Part shown: in pieces, positions 23,314-35,158 of the stretch | How positions within the stretch are numbered: position 1 is the first letter of the stretch | How the letters are laid out: the number at the start of each line of letters is the position of its first letter | Origin: Phoronis australis | Taxonomy: Eukaryota > Phoronida > Phoronidae | Reading direction: 5' to 3' | DNA length: 64,000 bases | Assembly (NCBI GenBank): GCA_002633005.1 | Contig: NMRA01000396.1 | Coordinates: 117,199 to 181,198 of the forward strand | Position numbers and translations under genes: made by a program | The notes under the pieces: generated by a model | Told to the model about the DNA's origin: nothing | The model's database searches: none | What the model saw: only the letters and a program-made list of their open reading frames with translations

Positions 23314-24142
23314 CCGTTCGTAGGCAATGGACGAGGATCGAAACAAAACAGAATCGGCCAGCCCCCATCTGGACAACTACCGAATTTTAAGTTAACGAAA
23401 TCATCACCAGCACCAGGGAAGTATTCTGAGAAGTACATGTATGAAAAGCATTCTGCCGTGGAACTTGGACAAAATTCCGTGCAAACTGTTTCCATGGGTT
23501 CCACGAGTACATTGCAATGGTGTGCTAGCGATGGTGCCTTTAGTACCATAATGAAATCGGTCGAATTGTACAGCGCTTGTATCAGTGCCATGCCGGTAAG
23601 ATTTCGGACAGTGCGCTCAAAGAGCAACTTTTCGGCTTCGTAATTCATCGGATAAGGGCTACCTTTAGGTGCGAAAGTAGTACTCCAAAATGTTCCATTT
23701 TGGAGAATCTGTGACACGTTTACACGATGACAAATGGCGCAATAAATGTTTCGGAAGCAATATTGTCTGCCATCTTCCAAGAATCCGTTCACAGGCAAAA
23801 CCTGGAATATTTCGTCACTGTTTATAGAGTGGCACTTGCTAGTAATATTACGGTTTTTAAAATCATCAGGACATCGCGAGATAATCATACTGCCGAGAGG
23901 TTTAATGGAATCATCTAACTCCAGACACTTTGTGTAAGGTTTGATTGACGTGAAGTTCGTTGCACTTGGTTTGAAATCATGACAACAATCTTCGAAGTCG
24001 GTACAGATCGGATCACAATAACAAACCTGTCTCTTAAACAAGACATGTTGCACTGAAGGCGAAGAGCACGAAATTCCACAAGCTTGATACAGCGACGGCT
24101 TAGATGGCTGAGAATCACAAGAAACTCCACACGTCTGGAACA
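23314..24142 (-). CDS. Partial SMB-7TM receptor (N-terminal half), truncated at an assembly gap
   Basis: About 277 residues nearly identical to the receptor ending at 19542: the SMB module (with EDCC where the other has GDCC), the Cys-rich ectodomain, and the CPDGGWPILFCFDPRPLPTN segment. After that come Ns and then unrelated sequence. The C-terminal ectodomain and all seven helices are missing. The acceptor CTGTTTTCAG/TG is present at 24142. The signal-peptide exon at 27035-27101 lies 2.89 kb upstream, almost the same spacing as the intact receptor at 50923 (2.90 kb), so that exon was probably this copy's exon 1. Either a real truncation or a collapsed assembly. Confidence 0.75.
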
Positions 24143-25388
24143 CTGAAAACAGCACAAGTTATTCGACATCTAATACTTTCCGGCAAATAGTAGATGCTCA
24201 TCAAGAAACATCGAATCGTATGGAAATAATTTCGGGGTAGGACTTTGATCCAGTAAAGGGTCGCGATGTTTTGAATTGCGTAACTTCACTCCTGGATCGA
24301 AGTTGAGAGCGTCAGTTCAATTTCGCACTAAACAGGTGGATTAAAAAGCGGTGTTCTATGAAAGGTCAACTTTGGCCCTATTGAAGTTATCGCCAGGTGC
24401 CACTGTTATCGTTAAAAATTACAGGGTAGTGACGTCACTAATAGTTATATAATAGTCACTCTAATAATCGTCAATCGATTTAAACCTAAGTTTTATGTCA
24501 GTTAGCACGTGTAAATGTTCCCAAATTGTCACATTGAAAAAATGTTAGCGTGCAGCCCTACCTTGCGATAACTTCAATGACGACTGCGTCTCATACCGTT
24601 TACTTCGATGTTACTTAACTACCGAGCCAGTATGAACGGCCCAGTCAACTTCACCGTATACTCGACGCACCACTCGGACAGGATTTAAGTCAATATGATA
24701 GGACCCTTTAGAAAAAACTGCTGTGAAACTGATGATAATTGCAATCCCGTAAACACACATGTAAGCCTATCGAATGCTTCCGTGCGGAGACAATGGTAGC
24801 CCAACACAGGGGCGGATCCAAGATTTTCAGTTAGGTTGAGCCAGGGCAGAGTATTACCCAGGATTTTGCTTATCAGACATTCGTCACCCTGAACTGCCAA
24901 ATGGAGTATCTGAGAATTTCAGAGGTGGCCATAGCCCCCGTAGTCCCCTCTACATCTGCCACTGCATCAGCACCAGCGGTGCGCTCAGAAGCGCAAGACA
25001 CTGGTGGATAAAAAAATGACGCAAGATTACGCTACTTAAAGGAGGAAAATTCAGGAGTTTACGTGCATACGAGAGAAAATTACGTTACATTTAGTTCGCA
25101 AGTGCCTTATTGTATTTGGAGATGGTTACATGGTTTTCATATGACTTCCATGTTAATAATTATGAGTTGTGCATTGTCACTACTAGAGAAGTAATCTATT
25201 TGTAAATAAGTATTTAAAGACACACCAGACAAGATTGTTAAACCTTGGAACACAAATTTGCCCAAATATCGCCTTACGTACTATTCTCCTGGAGTGTAAA
25301 AATCAAGAAATTTCCACTAAAACGATCTAATCTAGAATAACGCTCCATTAAACTGGTCAAGCAAGTCTTTTGCGTTGGTACACAATAG
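24143..25388. repeat. Upstream flank of partial receptor (tandem copy of 21704-22946)
   Basis: Near-identical to 21704-22946 apart from small indels. It is interrupted by the same TIR element. It ends at TTTTGCGTTGGTACACAATA, after which single-copy sequence resumes. Confidence 0.85.
24807..24964. mobile_element. Short TIR element, tandem-duplicate copy
   Basis: CAGGGGCGGATCCAAG at the left and CTACATCTGCCACTG at the right, with the same body as 22365-22522. Confidence 0.75.
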
Positions 25389-25923
25389 TGTGGTTAAGCT
25401 GGTGAGAGCTTATAGTCACACAAATGATTCAACAGGTGAAAGTTAAGTCTCTAATTTCTCAGAAGGTAAAGCATTTTTCTCCTTTCAAACTTTTTGGTGA
25501 CAGTGTTTCATACAAAACACATCTGCTTCACGGCATTTGTTGAAAGTCGTTTGTAGAACACAATTTACGTATCGGTTAGCGTCAGGCGCACTGTTTGCAA
25601 CATAACTGCTTGATTGCGTGATGTTATCGGATAGAAGCAGACAATAACAGAGTTGAACTGTGTAAACATTGGTTTATTACTGACAAACTGATAACGACAC
25701 GGCTGTGTCCCGACTGGACGATCGGGTAAGTCGGGATAAACATTCCACAGCGCAGGTGCGTAACGGTTCTGTACCTGTGGTAGTTGTGAAGCCTGAACGA
25801 AGCAAAATACAGTTCCAGTTCTTAACCAAACACAAAAAGTCACTTAATGAAGGAAGACAGTGGCATATGTAGAAATTTCAACATTTCTGCATATGTTCTC
25901 GACGCCAGTTTATTGCTGGCGTT

Positions 25924-25975
25924 GGGGTTAAGGTTAAGGTTAAGGCTAGGTTTAAGGTTAGGGTTAGCGTTAGAG
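25924..25975 (+). repeat. Degenerate telomere-like tract (TTAAGG/TTAGGG)
   Basis: Reads GGGTTAAGGTTAAGGTTAAG, then GCTAGG, TTTAAGG, TTAGGG, TTAGCG, TTAGAG. This is roughly eight hexamer-like units around the animal telomere motif TTAGGG. Confidence 0.75.
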
Positions 25976-26239
25976 TTGGTTTTGTGACTGGCCACGGTGT
26001 GTAATTTTAAGCAATGAACACGATCTTAACTAATAACGAACTTAAAATCCACTCATAATTTGAGCAAGTAACAATTTCAAAACAATTTTATAGGCGAAAC
26101 GTGTTCCCATAGGCGCTTTAATTGAACGTAGCCTAACACCCGGCGAATACTAAGCCATATGGAACATCTAGAAGTTTCGAATTACGCCTAGGTGTTTCAT
26201 ATGATGCGCATGTGCGTACTTCAATCATGTACAGTACAC

Positions 26240-26400
26240 CAAGAAAATGTCAAAACGTGAAACGGTTAAATGTCCCGGGATAAACGTAAACCGTTTAAAT
26301 ACGATACCCTCACACGCCTGGTCTTCAGAGTTATTACATCTCGTGGGCCTGCCATCTGTGGTTGTCAGTGTGGTTCCGGAAAGTGCTCGTGCACCTGAAA
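26240..26400 (+). repeat. SINE-like segment with conserved 33-nt block
   Basis: The segment from ACGATACCCTCACACGCCTG to GTGGTTG matches 55144-55207 closely. A 33-nt block (26332-26364, from TATTACATCTCGTGG) is identical. The related copies at 37118 and 55101 have a tRNA-like head (GTGCAGTGGTAGAACA / GCACAGTGGTAGAACA), which is degraded here. Interpreted as a tRNA-derived SINE (inference). Confidence 0.45.
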
Positions 26401-27034
26401 AAAATGAGCGAAGCTTGAACTCTCCTCATGTGTGCAGTCCACACTGCGTAATTTGTATTAAAAACGATACAAAAATGTTATGTCGTTACTCCATTATTTT
26501 TATTTGTACAGTTTTCTGATGAGAATTGTCCACATACCTGAGGGATATCACTGATAGTACTTACAGCAATGACTAACGTGTATCAGTAAAATGGCCGTTC
26601 ATTTACGTACATGTATTGGGACAGCAACAGATGTAACGTTTACTGATTGGTGGTTTTAATAGCCTACATCATGAGAAGAGTTTCTAGAAGGCTAGCATGA
26701 AATGGCCGTGCGCGCTTCCGAGAACCGTGATTTGGTCGTGAAATTGCTTAGACGTATTGGATGTGAACGATTTTTGAGCTTGGAAGGAACAGATGGCATA
26801 AATTGAAAGGTATACAGAACACAGAAATCAACAACTTCTTCGTGCGTGAACGGTGACGAGGCCCCTTTAACTCTTCATAGGTTTCACACCGATGTATTTT
26901 TCTACTGCAATTTTTACTTTGGACTAGATGGTTAGGGCTAAACTTATCGGGAATGTTATGTGGTTTAGCCTGCTATTGTGTTGTTTCTACAATTTAACGT
27001 TATCATCGATCCTAAAAAGCAACAGGAGACTTAC

Positions 27035-27101
27035 CGAGAACACAGAGTGCACTGATTGTCAACACCGTTGAAACCAACACATTTCTCATTGCACTAGGCA
27101 T
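27035..27101 (-). CDS. Signal-peptide exon (exon 1) of the SMB-7TM receptor locus
   Basis: Sixty-seven bases: 22 codons starting MPSAMRNVLVSTVLTISALC, then VL and one G, followed by a GTAAGT donor (27034-27029 on the minus strand). The phase fits the acceptor of the main exons exactly (G + TG TTC CAG gives VFQ). The hydrophobic run is a typical secretory signal. The exon at 55993-56059 is the same length, has the same phase and a similar sequence (MPSAMENVLFSTVLSICVFG). It is 2.89 kb upstream of the truncated receptor and 5.33 kb upstream of the intact one. It could serve either by splicing. The start ATG is followed in frame by a second ATG (MPSAM). Confidence 0.8.
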
Positions 27102-27237
27102 GCCGGAGGCAATAACTCGATGGCGTTTGCTCATACCCTGAAAATTCCAATGTAGTTTAGTTTCTGCTTTGGCATATTCACTCCTTGGAGCTTCGTATGA
27201 TATATAAACTCCAACTCCAAACTAATGTCTAGGCTTA

Positions 27238-27308
27238 ACATGGGCGGTGCAGCGCTGAAAAAAGTGGGAGCTACCGCCCCCAGCCCCCTCAGGTGCGCCG
27301 CCCATGTG
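27238..27308. mobile_element. Very short TIR element
   Basis: ACATGGGCGG at the left and CCGCCCATGT at the right form perfect 10 bp inverted repeats around a GC-rich 50 bp interior (GGGAGCTACCGCCCCCAGCC). Probably a MITE or its terminal remnant. Confidence 0.6.
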
Positions 27309-28870
27309 CTAGAATAGTACAAACTCAAGAACAGTGTTTGTGGTTGTGTGTATGAGTGCGTTGTGATTTTCTAGAAGTTTTCAATGAAAGACTAATCCTT
27401 AATTCCTCAGTAGATAACCAGTTCAATCAAGAAACGCAAAATCTCCAGTTTGTGACTCGAATCTACAGTCCAGAAAGTGTAAGCTAGGATTAAACTATAC
27501 ACACTAATGCAAGTATACAATCAAAAACACGTGTGTCTGTCGAATTTCACACGAAATAAATAGCGGAAGTAGTTTGTTTGTATACTTTCAACGACTATGG
27601 CAGGCAAGCTAAATAATGGGACCATGATCTGTAAATCTACCTTAATTAACTGTTGGCAAAGAGTGCCTCCTCACCTGAGGTAACTCCCTAGAATGAAAAC
27701 CATACAAACCAATTACTAAACCCTCCTAACAATAAATAGGCACATGTACGGGAAAATACAGTAAAACGGTATTACAAAACAATTAATAAAATATCCTAAC
27801 AATCTATGTACATGTACTTGTGTGGAAAAATGCAGTAACAAAGTGGTATTTACAGTTTTATATTGTCAGACTTTATTTCTACAGAAGAGGCATATTTCCT
27901 GCACATATATAAACTAGCTAAAAACTACTTCAAAAATAATATTGAACTTCGTCAAAATATAAAAAAACATTACTTTACACCAGCAACTGCAATAAATATT
28001 GAGACAAAATTGTAGCAACGCTTAATTTCAGTTCCTAGCAAACGTACATTGTCTTAAAAGGTTCATATTCAGTTCATTTACCGCTCCCACAAACCTTGGA
28101 AATTTTGCTCAATTGAAATCAAGTTTTTAGACCAAATTTTCCAACAATGGCTTCTGGGCATTCCATCTTTCGATTATCACCTTGACAATGTCCTCTTTTG
28201 GTCTTTGATGACTGTCAGTGGTCACCTTCAAGTTATTGCTGACACAAATTATTGAATTCGGCTAGCTTGGCCACAAGAGGGGTAGGCCGCACGACCTTAG
28301 CTTTAACTTTTCGAGTGCGCCTAGTTTAAGGCCACTGTTCAGGTATTTGTACTGAACTCCAAAAATGAAAGAAATGAGGTGTTTTAGGTTTGACAGCAGT
28401 TTTGTGGACTAACTGGAAAGTGGTTGCCACAGGTGGTATTCAAAAGTTTCGTGAAGTTGTTTTGTGTTAATTGAGTCCAGAAAGTTGGCCTTTGCTCTCG
28501 TATCCTTGGATATGGAGATTGTACCATTTTGAACGCAGTTCTTTGTTCAGCGCTGAATTCTTGGCGTGAATATAGGTGCTCTTCAGACAAGTGGAGACTG
28601 ACAAAAATCTGATTGATAACAACATATTTTAACCTGAATGTCTCAAATCTAAAGTGAAAGAGCAATCAGATAGTGGTCTCTTCTCTTGCACAGTGACAGT
28701 AGTTATTTTAGGTACAAAATGCATGTTTGGAAATTTTTGGTATCTTCGGGGGACGTAACATGGTAAAGAAACACGACTTTTTTGAAAATCTTCATTTTTG
28801 GAAAACCCCATAGAGTGTGATCTTATCCCTGTAAAAATTGTGAAATCAGTCCCCTGACTCATTGATTCAC
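27309..28870. other. Module G far 5' flank, no gene
   Basis: The segment at 27940-28100 (ATTGAACTTCGTCAAAATAT) is homologous to 42475-42620 and 57160-57340. The minus-strand ORFs at 28384-28862 have no recognisable domain and are not conserved. No gene is supported. Confidence 0.5.
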
Positions 28871-29269
28871 TAAAATGTCACTGTCCAATCATCTCAATGA
28901 TCAATCCCTTTTTTTAAAGATCCTGAGCAAAGCATGCCTGCGAAAAACCTCGCTTTTCAATGAAGTGACTTTGTGATGCGTAGTTACACACAAGACAGTA
29001 GGTCAACAGAACGCAATCATTTTGTATTTTTCGAAAGGCAAATAAACAGAAATGAACAGATATACGCAGGCAAGTTCAAGTTGGGGTTATCAGTTTTGGA
29101 TTGACTATTTCAAATTTTTGTAGGCAACGATTAAATGGCTCGGCAGTTATTTTAGGGAAAACAAGGGCACGCAATCTTGGAATCTTCATACCCGGATAGA
29201 AGATCGTGATTCCTCTAGAGGTACGTATAACATACAAAACCTCGGTTTCATTTGAATTTCAGACGTCTT

Positions 29270-29905
29270 GCATTAACGGATTTATGGGACCAGGGAGGGC
29301 GCCCCCCTTGGCTACGCAATAATTAAAACAGCAAGAGCGTGAGGAAATGTTGAGTTATTAAGTAAAAGAGTCCAGTAATTGATATTTTACGACTGAAGCA
29401 AGATTTTGCAAGGAGTAGAATTTGAGTTTGTGTTAGCCTTAGTGGATCACTCAGAAATTTAAGACCGCTATAAACAGAACAATTTTTTTCTACGGATTGG
29501 CACACACAATATAAAGCCAGGCTGCCTGCATTAACCATTACGGAAAAAAGCAGGTTTGAGCGCAAACGCAGTGGACCATAAACAAGTACGTGCGTGTCTC
29601 TTGGTATGGCACCGTAAGTGGAAGCCTGACAACGCAGTGGAAGAGCATGCGCACTCTGGCAGACAGAATGTGAGTTCAAATACGTGGCACATTTTACACT
29701 TTTACACACGTTTCCAGTGTACATTGTATTTGTTTTTTCTTCGATACACTGTACTTCAGAAATCAAGAAAAATGCTTGTTTTTAGAGGCAACAACCCCTC
29801 TCCCGACCTTCCCCCAGTCGGCGCTATGCCCTTCTACAATCCTGCTTTGCGCGATTGTTTACATAGTGTTGTGCCACACTTATGATATCCTAAATCCGTC
29901 ACTGC
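29270..29905. mobile_element. TIR element carrying a tRNA-like segment (copy 1)
   Basis: Inserted between bases contiguous in module M-A (AGACGTTTAAATACCAGCC at 930-950). Left end ACGGATTTATGGGACCAGGG; right end GATATCCTAAATCCGTCACTG. Body shared with 39602-40580: AAGAGCGTGAGGAAATG, then AAAAATGCTTGTTTTTAGAGG, then CTATGCCCTTCTACAATC. Near the middle (29625-29692) lies a tRNA-like piece. Non-autonomous; no coding capacity. Confidence 0.7.
29625..29692 (+). repeat. tRNA-like (A box / B box) segment inside the TIR element
   Basis: AACGCAGTGGAAGAGCATGC resembles a tRNA 5' part with an A box, and TGAGTTCAAATACG resembles a B box 30 bases downstream. The corresponding part of 39602-40580 (40300-40360) also keeps both boxes. 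It is not a functional tRNA by inspection; more likely a SINE-type head. Confidence 0.5.
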
Positions 29906-30675
29906 ACTGATACCAGCCAAGCTCGAATCCAGCAACTATAAATTAAAAAACGGACTTTCACACTGCAATTTCACCGACTGCAATGCGCCATCTATAAAAA
30001 AATTACTACCGCGTATAGAATTGTGTGCTAATTTAACTAACACGTTTAATGAAAATTAACACATGGAGACCACTTCACAAACATTTTTGTGTCTTATTTC
30101 AGAGCGACATTAAGATAACTGAGACCAAAATGTCTTAACCTAGATTCATATAGATTCTTCTGTCCAAACTAAGACCGAAATCGGCCTTAGTCTGTAAAGG
30201 CCGAAAGACAGCTTCCTACAGAGTAAGGTTAAAACTGAACTTCTGTGCTCTTTTACGTGAAACAGTCCCAAAGAGGGGGTCAACTGCGTATTTAGGGACT
30301 TGTGAAAACACTTGGATATTCCACACAACACGACAATTTGATTTGGGGCCAAAAACTCTGATATCACATGAAACCTGTATACAGGCTTTACAAACACTTC
30401 AATGAAATGTCAAAGTCATCTGCGATGATTCCCACTAGGATACTTAACGTCGTTTGTTAAATGTCAGGACAAGACTCTGTCGAAGGACCACTTTCTCTGT
30501 TGTGTCGGTATTAGAGTTATTATATGTGATTTTCTCACTATCTTCAATGAAAGAGTTGAGCAATCGAAATTGAGCTTGAAAGAGGACCGTTAAAACAAAA
30601 AGAAAGATTTATTATTTTCATTCATAATTTAACATAAAAATGAACAAACTTCATGTGCGCAGAAAAAATAGTTTA

Positions 30676-30677
<2 letters not shown>

Positions 30678-30718
<41 letters not shown>

Positions 30719-30722
30719 AGCA

Positions 30723-30787
<65 letters not shown>
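30678..30787. repeat. Compound (AC)n - (AT)n microsatellite
   Basis: (AC)19 or so at 30678-30715, then GCAAGCACGC, then (AT)31 or so to 30787. The ORFs across it (poly-IY and poly-CV) are artefacts. Confidence 0.98.
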
Positions 30788-30797
<10 letters not shown>

Positions 30798-33700
30798 GCA
30801 CCAAAATAAAGGCGTTCCTGTCAATAACACTACAATATTGTCGACAGGAGAACAAGCGTTATATCTACATGTAAATGGCGTTATCCGGCATACGACGGTT
30901 GAAGAACACATGGTTGGTCGGGAAAGACTTAATCTTCAAGTTATTGGCTTTGAGCATAAACAACAAATCCCTATGTGTACTCATATTCTCTTGCAAATCG
31001 CGGTTTCTCGTCGTTTATGTCACACATTGACCAAAATCAAGGCCTTTGTCTTCACCGGTAAAACAGGCTTAAAATGCTCTGTCGTTTGTCGAATAGTAGC
31101 TAGAGCTTTCTTCTCTGATAGCTTGTGTTGCGGGTTCGATTCCGTGATGAGGATGATCTCAGAAAGTGTTTTTCACACCCATAATGTTCTTTAACACTGT
31201 CCCCATGACTGAATGCATCAGGTTAAAATTCAAGGTCTTCCAATGAGACAAGGACAGGTATCACAAAGACTCATGTTCCTTCAAAACTGCTAACCAGCCC
31301 GAAAAACACGAGTCCCGAGCTTTAAAACAGGTATGCCTATGATCGGACTGGAAACCCCGCCATTTTTTCCAATTTTCTGTCAGTAGCCTGATGTTAAAGC
31401 ATCTTTAAGTACATTCCACTTTTTGCCATTTGTTTATTAAAACATGTCACAGTAAAACGCAACATTGACTTGGTTATTTGATTTTGTCGGTAAAACACGT
31501 TGTTATCTCAGTGTTTTCAGCTTATTTCAAAATATTTAATAGTTTCTCCATCCATATGTTCAACAATGATACGCCTTTTGATTCTCAATGTTGATTACGG
31601 TTGATTACAGGTAAGTCCTTTAAATATCTTTGCAATTTCGCAATATTTTAGTGTTCGTCGATTTTCTTGTCAAGCGTACATTAGATTAGTTTACTGATTT
31701 TCAAATGGACCGCGAGAATTATTTCTTCAAAAGTCCTGCACCGTCACCAACTTCACCGTTCTTTGCCCTCGAAAAAGTGCATTTACTCCGCATCGAACAT
31801 TAAAACGAAAAGTGGAAGCGGAATTTCTAAACTCAACGCATTCAGATTATTTTTGCTGCAAAATTTGTTCTGAAATGCGGTTTGCTGGTCTTGTAAGAAA
31901 TGAAACAAGTTCCGATAATTTTATTGGGAAATATACGCAACCTGGCCGGGGGAGAAGAAATTTTGGTAGAAGATGGGGAAAAAACTGGCCAAAAGGTGAC
32001 GCAATACCTCACTTTGCCGCAAGTTGACGTAAAATATCGCCCCGCAACTTAAGTAGCAGTGTAACCGGTGGACAACTCTATTCAGTCATAATTTGTCTAA
32101 AATTCTCATATAGTAAAACAGCATATCACAACAAATGTTTGAAATATGAAGATTCTTTTTCATTAAAATGTGAAATTGATACATGTAGTACTTACCGAAA
32201 GTGCGGAAGTGGGGTTCCAGTCCCTTGGTGTCCTGCCTGATCCCCCGGATACCAATTTTAAAGTTCGGGGTTCGTATTTTCCGGGCTGGTACCTGTTTTG
32301 AAAATGTGGTAGTCTGTTTTCGATTTCGGGAAGTTTGTTTAACACAGGGGTTTCTGTTTCGATGGAACACCTTAAAATTACAACGTGGGAATTAATTTCT
32401 TTTAGATGAATAAACTGTATGAACAGACAAATAGAAACGATAAACATATTCTATGAACTTAATATGTCAACAATGGAAGATTAATATTCGCTAAATTGTG
32501 GAAGTAAAATAAAGAATAAATATATCAATACACGTATTGGTCATTTTTTTCTTCAGTTTATACCTGACGAAGTGTTTACTGCACGCAACTTGCTAACGCA
32601 TTCAATATAGTCTTCTTTCACTGCGTTTACTTGATAATGTTATTATTCAGCTATATGCACAAGTACTAACCTTTTCAAACCTTTCTTTTTGCTTACGTTA
32701 TGGTGCAAAGGCAATTTGTGTGTAACCGTAACCTTATCTTCCCTCGATGAATACTTTTGCACGTTGTTTGTGCTCATAGTAGAAAACTAGAAGTACACGC
32801 GTACTGTTCTGTTTTTTATTAAATGTCCATCAAAATTTCCTTCTAATTTAACATTAAATTTCCACGGGCTTATCACCCTGTACTTTTGTACTTAATCACT
32901 TGCCCACTACTCATGACATTTAATTCTTGTTCTTGATGCATTTTTGACAAATTGATTTATTTCTAAGCAAAAAAATAATAATAATACAAAAATGTTTTAT
33001 CAAATTAAATTGAATACAACAACGATGGTTTGGTGTAAGCCGGAACCTTGCATTAGTGGTTTTGACCGTTATTCCAGAACCTATCGTTCTAAACGTAATT
33101 AATATGTTGTCAACACATATTTCTAATATTAAATTCCTGTTTCGACATTATATGGACAATATAAGCTTCGCTATTCGTGCTATTGTCCTGCAATAATAAA
33201 CCTAAACGTCTGTTTGAATTAAATCCATACTTACTCGCTGTTCTGCAGACAGGTGCCAATGGCTTCCGAGGTTCGTAAAGATCCAGTTGAATACGAACAG
33301 ATGCTTTTAAGGTGATGAAAAATAATCGGTAAATTGTGTGTCGAGGCGAAAGTTGATTCATTCAATCATTCAGCAGATGCATCCATCATTCGCTGATTAA
33401 TTGCTTTTATTTTTTTCCACACAGGACCTGTTGGTTCATTACCCGCAGTAATCCGGTGGGTTATTTTTCAGTCGAAATTATTACCAACACGACAATCGTT
33501 TCACTGGCGTTTATTTATGGAAGTAAGTGGGCAATGAGTGTGTCAAGGGATACAGTGTAGCAAGAAACCACACTAAAGATGTAGTGAATGGTTACGACAG
33601 AACGAACGCGCTCGTTGCCAGTGAGTACAGGATGGCTACGTGAAACCAGGTGGTCTTGAGCAAATCGACAAATGTACCGCGAAGAAATCCATGTGGCTGG

Positions 33701-34190
33701 TTACACAAACTGACAAATGAGTTAAAGTGTAATATATAGCTCATGGTGCGGTAGAATAGTTGTTGACAGTGAAACAATTGTGTAGTCTCTGCATACATGT
33801 TTTTGTGGAAATTAAAATCCGATTCACAGCAAACTTGAGTTATAATCAAGTGAATACATGTATTTGACTGCTATGGCAGGTGCACAGAAATATGATTTTA
33901 CCTACCCTAACACTCAAAACATCAATGTCACCGTAATGCACCACAATGTCAACTATTTATGAAACACTGGTTAAATGGGACTTACAATTTCAAACAAAAC
34001 CTTTGATGTATAAGTACCCTTGTCATGCAATATTTCAAGAACCCTTAAATTCTGTGACTACTCTGAACATCCACTGTTCCCATACTGATACATGTTTTTT
34101 TCACAAAATGTCTTCGAGACATCCCTGGAGTAAATGGGGTAGCTCCATTCAGCAATACAGTTCTGTTATCTGAACTCTGACAGCAGACAG

Positions 34191-35100
34191 TGGTGTGGAA
34201 ATCAACCAATGGCGTCCCAGGTTCGAACGCAGTCTGTCCAGCAGTTCACAGCACGCTTACTGGTCTTAGCTTATCGCTTGAATTCATCGTTTTACACCAA
34301 TAAGTTATAAAATTCGATGTAAAACACCTGTAAATACATCGAGTTCTTGAAAAAACGTGTTGTTTTATTTTGCTGTTAGGGATTTTCAAGTATTTTAACG
34401 TACCGTAGCCCATAAAGTTCGGTAGGCCAATTTACGAAGGTCGGTGGCGGGAGTTTAGGGTCTGTTCGGTGACAAGTTGGAACTATTCTTCCATGAAATA
34501 CAAACAGGATATCATAGCTGTGTGTTGTAATTTTAGATATGCGATTTTTTAGTACTAAGCCCACAAAACGCTTCCCTTGTTATCCTGGCCAGAGGCTCGG
34601 AACCCGATCAGGCCCCTCGCGGCTGGACTGAAGACATCTCGAACATAAACCAGCCAGTCACGAAAAGACTACATTAGTGAGCCAAAGAAATAACGTGCAC
34701 GTAATTAGTTTGGTGAATTAGCCGCGAAACTGAAAATCTACTCATTCGTCGGGGGACGTAAAATCAGATTCCCCTTCCACAGAACCGTCAGGCTAAAAGC
34801 TGTACAGTAACAGTGTATATGTACAATGTACATGTATATCTAACTAAAGATTCCCCTTTCGTCTGACCATAGGCTATAAAACCGAGTTATTGTTTCACAA
34901 CAACTTTCTGTCGGTAAACTGTAGCATGCGCTCACACCGTGTCGGTACCCGGTAAATTATAGCTTTAATTGCACTGATCTAAAGCCGGTAACGCAGTGAT
35001 TTATTCGTTGCTGGGTTCTCAAAACATTTACACTCACGAACACTCCAAAGGCATTTCAAATTGTATCGAATGAGACAAATTTTGTTTGAGTTTATGTAAG
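34191..35100. other. No gene recognised
   Basis: Not homologous to the adjoining modules. Contains palindromic ATGTACAATGTACATGTAT near 34820. No coding region is supported. Confidence 0.5.
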
Positions 35101-35158
35101 CATTGGTTAGGGTGAAAATGATTTATTTTGAAACAGACGCACAATAATAAACGCCACC

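Larger units (their letters stand above)
25389..27034. other. Receptor intron/flank, no gene; telomere-like and SINE-like pieces inside
   Basis: This lies between the receptor signal-peptide exon and the main exon, so it is probably intron. From about 25770 it is collinear with 36290-37640 (TACCTGTGGTAGTTGTGAAG region) and partly with 54960-55650. It contains a degenerate TTAGGG/TTAAGG tract and a SINE-like segment. No coding feature is supported. Confidence 0.55.
28870..34190. repeat. Module M, copy B
   Basis: Collinear with 510-3925 plus 6770-7990. Examples: CTCAATGATCAATCC near 28891 against CTCAATGAACATCC at 533; GATTGACTATT; TCTTATTTCAGAGCGACATT at 30089; CAGCAGATGCATCC at 33371. It contains a TIR element (29270-29905) absent from copy A, and (CA)n/(TA)n arrays. 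It lacks the 2.8 kb retroelement of copy A. Homology ends near 34190. No gene is supported. Confidence 0.6.

Noticed and set aside
22904-23390. ORFs running through the N gap
   Set aside because: The open frame is an artefact of the 111 Ns; sequences on either side are unrelated.
30651-30911. ORFs of poly-IY / poly-CV residues
   Set aside because: Pure translation of (AC)n and (AT)n microsatellites.
31095-31175. Possible tRNA gene (GGGTTCGATTCCG resembles a B box)
   Set aside because: No acceptor-stem pairing or proper A box was found. At best a decayed SINE head within module M.
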